Below, piece after piece: positions 16,334 through 24,061 of a stretch of DNA of 64,000 nt; the stretch's first letter is position 1, and each line of letters opens with the position of its first letter. A model generated the notes under the pieces. That model saw nothing but the letters and a program-made list of their open reading frames with translations, ran no database searches and was not told the DNA's origin. Location of the stretch: assembly GCF_000373565.1 (NCBI RefSeq), contig NZ_KB891804.1:79705-143704 (forward strand), given 5' to 3'. The position numbers and the translations under genes were made by a program. This stretch comes from Streptomyces sp. HmicA12. Lineage in GTDB: Bacteria > Actinomycetota > Actinomycetes > Streptomycetales > Streptomycetaceae.

Positions 16334-17272
16334 ATGTCAACGCCGCTCAACGGCCTCACCGCGATAGTGACCGGAGCCGGCCGAGGCCTGGGCCGCGCCG
16401 AGGCCCTGGAACTGGCCCGCCTCGGCGCCGACGTCGTCGTCAACGACTTCGGCCAACCCGGCAGGGACGGCTCGGGGGAGGCCGACGCCACCCCGGCCGA
16501 ACAGGTGGCCCGGGAGATCCGCGACGCGGGCGGCGCGGCCACGGCCCACACCGGCGACGTCGCCGACCACCAACAGGCCGAGCAATTGGTCCAGTTGGCG
16601 ATCGACACGTACGGGAAGCTCGACATCCTGGTCAACAACGCCGGCATCCTGCGCGACCGCATGATCTTCTCGATGACCGAGGACGAGTGGGACTCGGTCA
16701 TCCACGTCCACCTCAAGGGCCACTACAACACCACCCACTTCGCCGCCCGCCACTGGCGCGAACGCTCCAAGGCGGCCGGCGGCCCGGTCTACGGCCGCAT
16801 CGTGAACACCTCCTCGGAGGCGTTCCTCGCGGGCTCGGCGGGCCAGCCCAACTACGCGGCGGCGAAGGGCGGCATCGTGGGTCTCACCACCTCGACCGCC
16901 CTCGCCCTCGCCAAGTACGGCGTCACGGCGAACGTCATCTGCCCCCGGGCCCGCACCCGGATGACGGAGGACGTCTTCGCCGGGTTCGCCCAGCCCGACG
17001 AGGGCCTCGACCCGCTCGCGCCCGAGCATGTCGCCCCGCTCGTCGGCTACCTCGCCGCACCGGCCGCGTCGAACGTCAACGGCCAGCTGCTCGTCGTGCA
17101 CGGCGGCATCGTCGCCATCGTCGAACGGCCGCGCGTCCAGGCGAAGTTCGACACCGAGAAGGACGCGTTCACGTACGACGAACTCGACGCGCTGCTCACC
17201 CCGCACTACAAGGACCGCCCGCCGAACGAGACGTTCGCTGCGGCCGAGGTGCTCGGCCTCAGGCACGGCTGA
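16334..17272 (+). CDS. SDR 3-hydroxyacyl-CoA dehydrogenase (Hsd4A/MFE-2-like)
   Basis: 312 residues. NAD-binding TGAGRGLGRAEAL (about 14-26), VNDFGQPGRDGSG cofactor-selecting stretch typical of MFE-2 dehydrogenases, NNAGILRDRM, catalytic Ser in NTSSEA and YAAAK. The family-specific C-terminal extension runs to residue 312. It would oxidise the (R)-3-hydroxyacyl-CoA made by the MaoC protein to the 3-keto form cleaved by a thiolase such as the one at 5504. SD-like GAGAGG precedes ATG 16334. Last gene of the operon, closed by a large terminator. Confidence 0.9.
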   Translation: MSTPLNGLTAIVTGAGRGLGRAEALELARLGADVVVNDFGQPGRDGSGEADATPAEQVAREIRDAGGAATAHTGDVADHQQAEQLVQLAIDTYGKLDILVNNAGILRDRMIFSMTEDEWDSVIHVHLKGHYNTTHFAARHWRERSKAAGGPVYGRIVNTSSEAFLAGSAGQPNYAAAKGGIVGLTTSTALALAKYGVTANVICPRARTRMTEDVFAGFAQPDEGLDPLAPEHVAPLVGYLAAPAASNVNGQLLVVHGGIVAIVERPRVQAKFDTEKDAFTYDELDALLTPHYKDRPPNETFAAAEVLGLRHG

Positions 17273-17288
17273 CGGGCAGCCCTGCCGT

Positions 17289-17328
17289 ACGAGTGAGGGG
17301 CCCGGCAGCTGCCGGGCCCCTCACTCGT
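17289..17328. terminator. 40-bp perfect palindrome, bidirectional terminator
   Basis: A 20-base arm (17289-17308) is followed directly by its exact complement (17309-17328), centred on GGCAG/CTGCC. It separates the converging SDR and 17350 genes. The lack of spacer means the RNA loop opens a few pairs; termination in both directions is likely. Confidence 0.85.
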
Positions 17329-17349
17329 CATCGGTGCGAGCGCGTGGAC

Positions 17350-17529
17350 CTACGCCTCGTCGGCCCGCGCCCCGCGATGCCGCCCGTGCGGCTGGGCCTG
17401 CTCGCCCTGCGCGGCCGACACGGTGACCGTGCCGCGGTGCCGTCCGGAACCGCCGGAGGCCGCGGTCTCCCTGTGCTCGCCGCGCTCCACGGTCTGCGTC
17501 CCTGCGTTCATTCCGTTGCTTTCCGTCAT
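17350..17529 (-). CDS. Small hydrophilic protein of unknown function
   Basis: 59 residues from ATG 17529 (MTESNGMNAGTQ...); GTG 17541 would add four. Polar, Gly/Arg/His-rich, no membrane segment or recognisable domain: RGEHRETAASGGSGRHRGTVTVSAAQGEQAQPHGRHRGARADEA. A GGGGTGAG ribosome-binding stretch precedes the ATG. Codon bias is normal for a real gene. I do not recognise a function. Confidence 0.55.
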   Translation of the reverse strand: MTESNGMNAGTQTVERGEHRETAASGGSGRHRGTVTVSAAQGEQAQPHGRHRGARADEA

Positions 17530-17584
17530 CGGAAAACTCACCCCGTAAACCCTTACAAGATCCGTAACTTACAGCCCGGCGAGT

Positions 17585-18733
17585 CTAACCATCCGCCTTG
17601 CGCCCACCGAGAGGCGCCTTCCCCAACGGCACGGGGCGCGGTGCGACGGGCGCCTCGGGTGCGGGCGGCTGCTCCGGTGCCGGTTCCGGAGGCTCGGGGG
17701 CGGGTACCCGGGCGAGCCCGCACGACACCTCCTCCGTCACATAAGGAAGAGACAGCACACCTTCGCGCGACCAGAACCCCGCTCCGGCCAGCCAGCCGCC
17801 GGGCGCCGCCAGTTGATGCAACGTTCCCTCGACCGGCCGCCACACCCCGAGCCACGGCAGCCCCTCCGCGGCCCCGGCCGTGCTCTCGACCCGCAGCGCC
17901 ACCGCGCAGCTCTCCGGCATCAGCGTCTGTCCCGGCTGTACGGCGAACGGCGTCACCTCGCAGTCCGCGACGCGCAGCCCCTGCGGAAACCGGATCGGCA
18001 GCGTGGAACCCAACACGCCCCACCCGAGCCGGAGTTCGCCGGGCGTCGCGGCGTCCGAGCGGACCAGGATGAGCCCGCTGTCGAGGTCGGCGAGGAGCAG
18101 CCGGTCGTCGCTGTCCTCGGCGATCTGCAGCAGCGGAGAGACCTCGCCCCCGCGCTCCAGATCCACCGCCACCGTCTTCACGGGACCGCCGTCCACCGGC
18201 TCCCGGTCGAGCGCGAGCAGCCGCCCCGTCCGGTCCAGCCACACCCCGCCCGAGCAGCGCCCCGGCACCTCGGCCACGTGCTCGGGCCCGAACGCGCCGC
18301 CCGCCACCAGCCACACCTGCGTCGACTTCTCGCCCACCTCCAGGGCGTACGCGCTGCACCCGTCCGGCGCGGGCGGCAGCAGCGTCAGCTCCGCGTCCTC
18401 GGCGCACTCCACGGCCCCGAGCGGCACCTCACCGGTGCCGGGCCCGGTCGGGTAGAGCAGCGAGAACAGGTGGCGGCTGCCGTCGGCCCCGCGCCGGATC
18501 AGCACCCGGCCGTCGGTCAGCGGCAGCACGTCGGTGCCGGGCTCCTCCGGCTGATTGACGGGCAGCGGAACCGCGTACGGCTCGGGTCCGTCCAGGGTCC
18601 ACCGCTGCGGGAACCAGGACGTCCCGTCGTACGCGAGCCGAGCCGCGTACGACGCGTCCGTGGTGATCACGCAGCCGGTGCGCGGCGGTCGCGGCCGGGT
18701 CTCCGGCGCCGTCTCGATGACCAAGGCCGTCAT
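17585..18733 (-). CDS. Conserved beta-propeller-like protein of unknown function
   Basis: 382 residues, soluble, no signal peptide. The body has repeated short strands of the form GRVLIRRGADGSRHLFSLLYP, GRLLALDREPVDGG and DRLLLADLDSGLILVRSD, suggesting a beta-propeller. The last 45 residues are a Pro/Ala/Glu-rich tail (PAPEPPEPAPEQPPAPEAP). SD GGAGG lies about 11 bases before ATG 18733. No catalytic motif is visible. Monocistronic between the small 17350 gene and the iron-regulated lipoprotein. Confidence 0.7.
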   Translation of the reverse strand: MTALVIETAPETRPRPPRTGCVITTDASYAARLAYDGTSWFPQRWTLDGPEPYAVPLPVNQPEEPGTDVLPLTDGRVLIRRGADGSRHLFSLLYPTGPGTGEVPLGAVECAEDAELTLLPPAPDGCSAYALEVGEKSTQVWLVAGGAFGPEHVAEVPGRCSGGVWLDRTGRLLALDREPVDGGPVKTVAVDLERGGEVSPLLQIAEDSDDRLLLADLDSGLILVRSDAATPGELRLGWGVLGSTLPIRFPQGLRVADCEVTPFAVQPGQTLMPESCAVALRVESTAGAAEGLPWLGVWRPVEGTLHQLAAPGGWLAGAGFWSREGVLSLPYVTEEVSCGLARVPAPEPPEPAPEQPPAPEAPVAPRPVPLGKAPLGGRKADG

Positions 18734-18930
18734 GGGGATCTGCCACCTCCGGTTGTCCCCCTGTACTCCTGTTCTCCATGGCCGAAGCTAGTTTTTGTAT
18801 GCCTCTTCGTGGCATCTGCGGGCCGCCGCTTCACACCAAAGGGTGGCCGTGCCCGTAATCGGCTGAAAGCCGTGTGCCCGGTGTGCTGGGGGTGCCGGGG
18901 GAGTGGCGACAGAGCCCAGGTGAGCGTGAT

Positions 18931-18946
18931 GTTAGGGTCCCCTAAC
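18931..18946. promoter_or_regulatory. Iron box (DmdR1/IdeR-type) before siderophore-binding gene
   Basis: GTTAGGG-TC-CCCTAAC is a 7+2+7 dyad of the TTAGG/CCTAA type bound by DmdR1/IdeR. It ends 45 bp before ATG 18991, where a repressor would cover the promoter or start point. Confidence 0.7.
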
Positions 18947-18990
18947 CAATGGCTGTGCACTCTCTGTGCGCCCGAATCTGGAGCAAGTCG

Positions 18991-20046
18991 ATGCTCATAC
19001 GCCGCCGCACCCGCGCCGTGGCCGTGGCCGCCACCGCGGCCGCCGCCCTCGCCCTCACCGCCTGCGGTTCCGGCGACGCCGACTCCTCCGGATCGGCCAA
19101 GAGCGACAACGGCGCGGGCTCCAAGGCCGTGGCGCAGGGCGGCGACGACTTCTCGAAGGCCGCCGGTCAGACGGCGAGGATGGGCACGACGGCGCGGGCC
19201 GGCCAGTTCCCGCGCACCGTCACGCACGCCCTGGGCAAGACGGAGCTGCCGAAGAAGCCGCGGCGGGTCGTCGTCCTCGACGTCGGCGAGCTCGACAACG
19301 TTGTTTCCCTCGGCGTCAAGCCCGTCGGCTACGCCCCCACCGAGGGCGACGACGGCATCCCGTCCTACCTGAAGAAGGACGCGGGCAGCCCCAAGAACGT
19401 GGGCACGATCAACGCCCTCAACATGGAGGCCATCGCCAACCTCCACCCCGACCTGATCCTCGGCAGCGAGCTGCGCGCCGCCAAGCTCTACCCGCAGCTC
19501 TCCAAGATCGCCCCCACCGTCTTCTCCATCCGCCCCGGCTTCACGTGGAAGGAGAACTACCTCCTCAACGCGTCCGCCCTCGACGAGAAGGCGAAGGCCG
19601 AGGCGAACCTCGCCGCGTACGAGAAGAACGTGAAGCGGCTCGGCGCCGACGTGAAGAGGGCCAACGGCGGCAAGGCCCCCACGGTGACGATGCTCCGCTA
19701 CATGCCGGACCGCATCCGCCTCTACGCCAAGGCCTCCTTCATCGGCACGATCCTCGACGACGCGGGCATCCCGCGCCCCAAGAACCAGCAGATCAACGAC
19801 CTGGCGACGGAGATCAGCCCGGAGAAGATCGACTCCGCGGACGCCGACTGGATCTTCACCGGCGTCTACGGCGACGCGAACAAGACCAAGCGCGCGAGCG
19901 CCGAGGACAACCCGCTCTGGAAGAACCTGAAGGCCGTCGAGGCCGGGCAGGCCAAGGACGTCCCGGACGAGACCTGGTACCTGGGTCTCGGCGTCACGGC
20001 CGCGAACGAGGTCCTGGGGGACCTTCGCGCGGACCTGGTCAAGTAG
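18991..20046 (+). CDS. Iron-siderophore ABC transporter substrate-binding lipoprotein
   Basis: 351 residues. Lipoprotein signal MLIRRRTRAVAVAAT... with lipobox LTAC, Cys25 acylated. Type III periplasmic-binding fold of the FepB/FhuD class: RRVVVLDVGELDNVVSLGVKPVGYAP (lobe 1) and the C-terminal LGVTAANEVLGDL. ATG 18991 (SD GGAG) is preferred over ATG 18949 because it puts the signal peptide at the N-terminus. Captures ferric siderophore outside the membrane. No permease or ATPase is adjacent, so it must use a transporter encoded elsewhere. Iron box upstream implies repression by iron. Confidence 0.88.
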   Translation: MLIRRRTRAVAVAATAAAALALTACGSGDADSSGSAKSDNGAGSKAVAQGGDDFSKAAGQTARMGTTARAGQFPRTVTHALGKTELPKKPRRVVVLDVGELDNVVSLGVKPVGYAPTEGDDGIPSYLKKDAGSPKNVGTINALNMEAIANLHPDLILGSELRAAKLYPQLSKIAPTVFSIRPGFTWKENYLLNASALDEKAKAEANLAAYEKNVKRLGADVKRANGGKAPTVTMLRYMPDRIRLYAKASFIGTILDDAGIPRPKNQQINDLATEISPEKIDSADADWIFTGVYGDANKTKRASAEDNPLWKNLKAVEAGQAKDVPDETWYLGLGVTAANEVLGDLRADLVK

Positions 20047-20077
20047 CCACGCTTACGGTCGGGGCACGCGGCGCAGG

Positions 20078-20090
20078 TAACCTGTCTGCG
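20078..20090 (+). promoter_or_regulatory. Candidate leaderless promoter of nif3-like gene
   Basis: TAACCT (20078-20083) fits the TANNNT -10 pattern and lies six bases before GTG 20090, with no SD, so transcription probably begins at the start codon. No good -35 is visible. Confidence 0.4.
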
Positions 20091-20977
20091 TGCCCCGTCT
20101 GTCTGAAGTAACCTCCGCGCTCGCCACGCTCTGGCCCGCCTCCCTCGCCGAGGGATGGGACGCGGTCGGCACGGTCGCCGGCGACCCGGACGCCGAGGTC
20201 CGCCGGGTGCTCTTCGCGGTCGACCCGGTCCAGGAGATCGCCGACGAGGCCGTGAAGCTGGGCGCCGACCTGCTGATCACGCACCACCCGCTCTACCTGC
20301 GCGGTACGACGACGGTGGCGGCGGACACCTTCAAGGGCAGGGTCGTGCACACCCTGATCAAGCACGACGTCGCGCTGCACGTCGCGCACACCAACGCCGA
20401 CAAGGCCGACCCGGGGGTCTCCGACGCCCTCGCGGGCGCCCTCGGCGTCCGCGTCGTACGCCCCCTGGTCCCCGACCCGACGGACCCCACGGGCCGCCGC
20501 GGTCTCGGCCGCGTCTGCGAACTCGACGCGCCCCTGACCCTGCGCGAACTGGCGGGCCGCGCCGCCGACCGCCTCCCCGCCACCGCCCAGGGCATCCGCG
20601 TCGCGGGTGACCTGGACGCGACGATCCGCACGATCGCGGTCTCCGGCGGCTCGGGCGACAGCCTCTTCGACGACGTACGGGCTTCCGGCGTCGACGCGTT
20701 CCTCACCGCCGACCTGCGCCACCACCCGGTGAGCGAGGCCCGAGAGAATCTCTCCGCGGGGCCCCTCGCGCTGCTCGACGCGGCACACTGGGCCACGGAG
20801 TGGCCCTGGTGCGAGCTGGCGGCGAGCCAGCTCGAAGCAGTCTCCGATCGCGAGGGCTGGGACCTGCGGGTCCACGTCTCGCGGACGGTCACCGACCCCT
20901 GGACCGCCCACGCGGCCTCCGCCCACCCGTCGCCCACCACCGCCCTTGCAGCGAGCGCTACGCGCACCCCTTCTTGA
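20090..20977 (+). CDS. Nif3-like dinuclear metal center protein (GTP cyclohydrolase I type 2 homolog)
   Basis: 295 residues, NIF3/DUF34 family. Metal-binding LLITHHPLYLRG (about 65-76), HVAHTNADKAD (about 100) and the C-terminal DAAHWATEWP. The final 25 residues are Ala/Ser/Thr-rich and not conserved in the family. The family forms hexameric rings with two metals; its biochemical role is unsettled. Next gene starts 28 bp downstream, and the Nif3 / zinc-ribbon / phosphatase order is characteristic of streptomycetes. Confidence 0.88.
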   Translation: MPRLSEVTSALATLWPASLAEGWDAVGTVAGDPDAEVRRVLFAVDPVQEIADEAVKLGADLLITHHPLYLRGTTTVAADTFKGRVVHTLIKHDVALHVAHTNADKADPGVSDALAGALGVRVVRPLVPDPTDPTGRRGLGRVCELDAPLTLRELAGRAADRLPATAQGIRVAGDLDATIRTIAVSGGSGDSLFDDVRASGVDAFLTADLRHHPVSEARENLSAGPLALLDAAHWATEWPWCELAASQLEAVSDREGWDLRVHVSRTVTDPWTAHAASAHPSPTTALAASATRTPS

Positions 20978-21004
20978 TTCCCTCTCTACTTTTGGAGCCC
21001 CCAA

Positions 21005-21748
21005 CTGAACGCCGCGCCCGCCGACCAGATCCGTCTCCTGGACGTCCAGGACCTCGATGTCCGCCTGCAGCAGCTCGCGCACAAGAAGAGGTCGCTGCCC
21101 GAGCACGCCGAGATCGAGTCGCTCAACAAGGACCTCGCGCAGCTGCGTGACCTGCACGTCGCCGCGACGACCGAGGAGAGCGACTGCGCCCGCGAGCAGA
21201 CCAAGGCCGAGCAGGACGTCGACCAGGTCCGCCAGCGCGCCCACCGCGACCAGCAGCGCCTCGACTCCGGCGCGGTCACCTCGCCGAAGGACCTGGAGAA
21301 CCTGCAGCGCGAGATCGCCTCGCTCGCCAAGCGCCAGGGCGACCTGGAGGACGTCGTCCTCGAGGTCATGGAGCGCCGTGAGTCCGCGCAGGAGCGGGTG
21401 GCCGAGCTCACCGACCGTCTCGGCTCCGTCCAGGCGAAGGCCGACGACGCGACGGCCCGTCGCGACCAGGCCTCCGGCGAGCTCGACACCGAGGCGGCCA
21501 AGGTGACCAAGGACCGCGAGACCGTCGCGGCCGCCGTCCCGGCCGACCTGCTCAAGCTCTACGACAAGCTGCGCGAGAAGGAGGGCGGCGTCGGCGCCGC
21601 CAAGCTCTACCAGCGCCGCTGCGAGGGCTGCCGCCTGGAGCTCAACATCACGGAGCTGAACGAGGTCCGCGCGGCCGCCCCCGACGCCGTGGTCCGCTGC
21701 GAGAACTGCCGCCGCATCCTGGTCCGCACCTCGGAGTCGGGGCTCTAG
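21005..21748 (+). CDS. Coiled-coil C4 zinc-ribbon protein, CTG start
   Basis: 247 residues: LNAAPADQIRLLDVQDLD, a long helical coiled coil (about 10-190), then a zinc ribbon with CEGCRLEL and CENCRR (about 204-240). The frame is open only back to the stop of the preceding gene at 20977, and the only plausible initiator upstream of ATG 21368 is CTG 21005, seven bases after SD GGAG (20994-20997). ATG 21368 would delete half of the conserved coiled coil. Related proteins resemble the CT398/FlgZ-like family. Proposed to act as an adaptor in RNA or metal handling; true role unknown. Confidence 0.88.
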   Translation: MNAAPADQIRLLDVQDLDVRLQQLAHKKRSLPEHAEIESLNKDLAQLRDLHVAATTEESDCAREQTKAEQDVDQVRQRAHRDQQRLDSGAVTSPKDLENLQREIASLAKRQGDLEDVVLEVMERRESAQERVAELTDRLGSVQAKADDATARRDQASGELDTEAAKVTKDRETVAAAVPADLLKLYDKLREKEGGVGAAKLYQRRCEGCRLELNITELNEVRAAAPDAVVRCENCRRILVRTSESGL

Positions 21749-21751
21749 GGA

Positions 21752-22465
21752 GTGAGTCCCGTCAGGGGCGCGGGTAACGGCGCGGGCAAGGACGCGAGCA
21801 ATGAGGGGGCGGCGGGGGCGACCTCGAAGGCCCCCGACCTCGGCGCCCCGACCACCTTCGTCCTGCTCCGCCACGGCGAAACCGCGCTCACCCCGCAGAA
21901 GCGCTTCAGCGGCAGCGGCGGCACCGACCCGGAACTCTCCGGGACGGGCCGCCGCCAAGCGGCACTCGTCGCGGCCGCACTGCACCACCGGGCCACGATC
22001 CAGGCGATCGTGGCATCGCCCCTGAGGCGCTGCCGGGAGACGGCCGAGGCCGTGGCCACCCGCCTCGGCCTCGACGTCATGACCGACGACGGCCTGCGCG
22101 AGACGGACTTCGGCGCCTGGGAGGGCCTGACCTTCAAGGACGTACGCGAACGCCACCCGGACGACATGAACGCCTGGCTCGCCTCACAGGACGCGAGCCC
22201 CACGGGCGGGGGCGAGAGCTTCGCCGCGGTCGCCGAGCGGGTCGCCGAGGCCCGCGACCGCCTCACCGGGACCCACCGGGGACGCACCGTCCTCCTGGTC
22301 TCGCACGTGACGCCGATCAAGACCCTGGTCCGGCTCGCGCTCGGCGCCCCGCCGGAGTCCCTGTTCAAGATGGAACTCGCGGCGGCCTCGCTCACCGAGA
22401 TCGCGTACTACGCCGACGGCAACGCCAGCGTGCGCCTGCTCAACGAGACGGCTCACCTGCGATAG
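21752..22465 (+). CDS. Histidine phosphatase (RNase H half missing)
   Basis: 237 residues. A low-complexity leader of about 34 residues is followed by a CobC/phosphoglycerate-mutase-type phosphatase: LLRHGETAL with the catalytic His near residue 41, RRCRETAEAV, DFGAWEGLTF and VSHVTPIKTL with the second His. In S. coelicolor the gene at this position (SCO2299) is a bifunctional RNase HI-acid phosphatase; here the RNase H domain is absent and the frame starts four bases after the zinc-ribbon stop. The GTG 21752 has an SD too close, so the start is uncertain. 3' end overlaps eda by 26 bp. Confidence 0.82.
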   Translation: MSPVRGAGNGAGKDASNEGAAGATSKAPDLGAPTTFVLLRHGETALTPQKRFSGSGGTDPELSGTGRRQAALVAAALHHRATIQAIVASPLRRCRETAEAVATRLGLDVMTDDGLRETDFGAWEGLTFKDVRERHPDDMNAWLASQDASPTGGGESFAAVAERVAEARDRLTGTHRGRTVLLVSHVTPIKTLVRLALGAPPESLFKMELAAASLTEIAYYADGNASVRLLNETAHLR

Positions 22466-23102
22466 CGCACGCCTCGCGGGCCAGCGCCTCGACCCGGTCC
22501 CAGTCCTTCGCGGCGATCGCGTCGGCCGGCAGCATCCAGCTCCCGCCCACGCAGCCGACGTTCTTCAGCTTCAGGTACGAGCCCGCGTTGGCCGGGGAGA
22601 CCCCGCCGGTCGGGCAGAACCGGGCCTGCGGCAGCGGCCCCGCGAGGGACTTCAGGTAGGCGGCGCCGCCGGCGGCCTCGGCCGGGAAGAACTTCATCTC
22701 GGTGACGCCATGCTCCAGGAGCGCGACGACCTCGGACGTCGTCGAGACGCCCGGCAGGAACGGCACACCGGACGCCTTCATGGCGGCCAGCAGCGTGCCC
22801 GTCCAGCCGGGGCTCACCAGGAACTTCGACCCGGCCGCCACCGCGTCGGCGACGTTCGCGGGCGAGATGACCGTCCCCGCCCCGACGACCGCGTCCGGCA
22901 CCGCGGCCGCTATCGCGCGGATCGCGTCGAGCGCGGCGGGCGTGCGCAGGGTCACCTCGATCGCGGGCAGGCCGCCCGCGACGAGCGCCCGCGCGAGCGG
23001 CACCGCGTCGGAGGCGTCCTCCACGACGACGACGGGGACGACGGGCGCGAGATCCAGCACGGAGGCGCCGGAGGCATGAGAGACAGGGGCAGACGAGGTC
23101 AT
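22440..23102 (-). CDS. eda: KDPG aldolase (2-dehydro-3-deoxyphosphogluconate aldolase)
   Basis: 220-residue class I aldolase, (beta/alpha)8 barrel. Cleaves KDPG to pyruvate and glyceraldehyde-3-phosphate. Schiff-base Lys137 in EMKFFPAEAAGG, catalytic Glu49 in AIEVTLRTP, phosphate-binding CPTGGVSPAN. SD-like GGATGGGGG precedes ATG 23102. No 6-phosphogluconate dehydratase or KDG kinase lies nearby, so it may work on sugar-acid catabolism products from elsewhere. Convergent overlap with the phosphatase gene. Confidence 0.93.
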   Translation of the reverse strand: MTSSAPVSHASGASVLDLAPVVPVVVVEDASDAVPLARALVAGGLPAIEVTLRTPAALDAIRAIAAAVPDAVVGAGTVISPANVADAVAAGSKFLVSPGWTGTLLAAMKASGVPFLPGVSTTSEVVALLEHGVTEMKFFPAEAAGGAAYLKSLAGPLPQARFCPTGGVSPANAGSYLKLKNVGCVGGSWMLPADAIAAKDWDRVEALAREACAIAGEPSR

Positions 23103-23177
23103 GCCCCCATCCTGCCCCGCGTCGCGCAGCATGCGCAAAGGTCATTGCGCATGCTGCAACGCGTCTGGTCCTGTCGG

Positions 23178-23969
23178 CTAGTGGATCTCGTCCACGAGTA
23201 CGTCCAGGTTCCAGGCCCGCCCCGCCCTCGTGGGCGCCTCGACCTCCACCACGTACCCCAACTCCCGCAGTACGTCGACGAGTTCGGCCGGGCCGGCCGG
23301 TGTGATGCCGGAGGTGAGCAGCGACCGTACGATCCGGCCCTTGGTCGCCTTGTTGAAGTGGCTGACGACCTTCCGGGTCGGCGCGTGCAGCACCCGCACC
23401 CCGGCCGTCCGCTCGGCGATCCCGCCGTCGGAGGCCTTGGGCTTCCAGGCCGCCGCGTACGCCGCCGACCGCAGATCGAGCACGAGCCCGTCCCCGGCCG
23501 CCTCCGGCATCACCTCGGCCATCGGCGCCTTCCAGTACGTGCCGAGCGCGCCGAGCCCGGGCAGCTTCACACCCATCGAGCAGCGGTAGGAAGGAATCCG
23601 GTCCGTCACGCGCACCGCGCCCCACAGCCCGGAGAACACGAGCAGCGACCGCGCGGCCCGCTTCTTCGCGGCGGCGTCGAGCGAGGCCAGGTCCAGCGCG
23701 TCGTACAGCACGCCGGTGTAGATCTCCCCGGCCGGGCGCGCCCCCGCCGTCCGCAGCTCGGTGTTCTTCGCGACCTCGCCCCGCAGCCCCTCGCTCAGGC
23801 CGAGCACCTCGCGCGCCTTCTCCTCGTCCGAGGCGCACAGCTCCACCAGCTCGTCCAGGACGGCGGTCCGTGCCCCGGTGAGCCCCGGCAGCGAGAGCCC
23901 CTCCGGCTTCAGCGGTGCCCCGCGTCCGGAAGCGGCCTTACCCTCCGACGGCGGCAACAGCACAAGCAC
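23178..23969 (-). CDS. yaaA: YaaA-family peroxide stress protein
   Basis: 263 residues, UPF0246/DUF328. Starts MLVLLPPSEGK and keeps the family blocks YTGVLYDALD, LLVFSGLWGAVRVTDRIPSYRCSMGVKLPGLG, TYWK and SHFNKATKGRIVR. In E. coli YaaA lowers free iron and DNA damage during peroxide stress and has a DNA-binding fold. Transcribed away from the RNB nuclease gene, 92 bp apart; the divergent promoters share this gap. Confidence 0.9.
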   Translation of the reverse strand: MLVLLPPSEGKAASGRGAPLKPEGLSLPGLTGARTAVLDELVELCASDEEKAREVLGLSEGLRGEVAKNTELRTAGARPAGEIYTGVLYDALDLASLDAAAKKRAARSLLVFSGLWGAVRVTDRIPSYRCSMGVKLPGLGALGTYWKAPMAEVMPEAAGDGLVLDLRSAAYAAAWKPKASDGGIAERTAGVRVLHAPTRKVVSHFNKATKGRIVRSLLTSGITPAGPAELVDVLRELGYVVEVEAPTRAGRAWNLDVLVDEIH

Positions 23970-24061
23970 GGGCTCTCCTCATACACGTACGGAACGACAG
24001 GTTCATCGACGGCCCAGCGTACGGCGTGCCGACGTCGCCACCGGGACCTAGGCTCGGTGCC

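Noticed and set aside
18949..18990. ATG 18949 as start of the siderophore-binding lipoprotein
   Set aside because: It is three bases past the iron box, lacks an SD and would put 14 residues ahead of a complete signal peptide.
20039..22156. A 705-residue minus-strand open frame across Nif3, zinc-ribbon and phosphatase genes
   Set aside because: Same shadow effect; it crosses three recognised plus-strand genes and has no family features.
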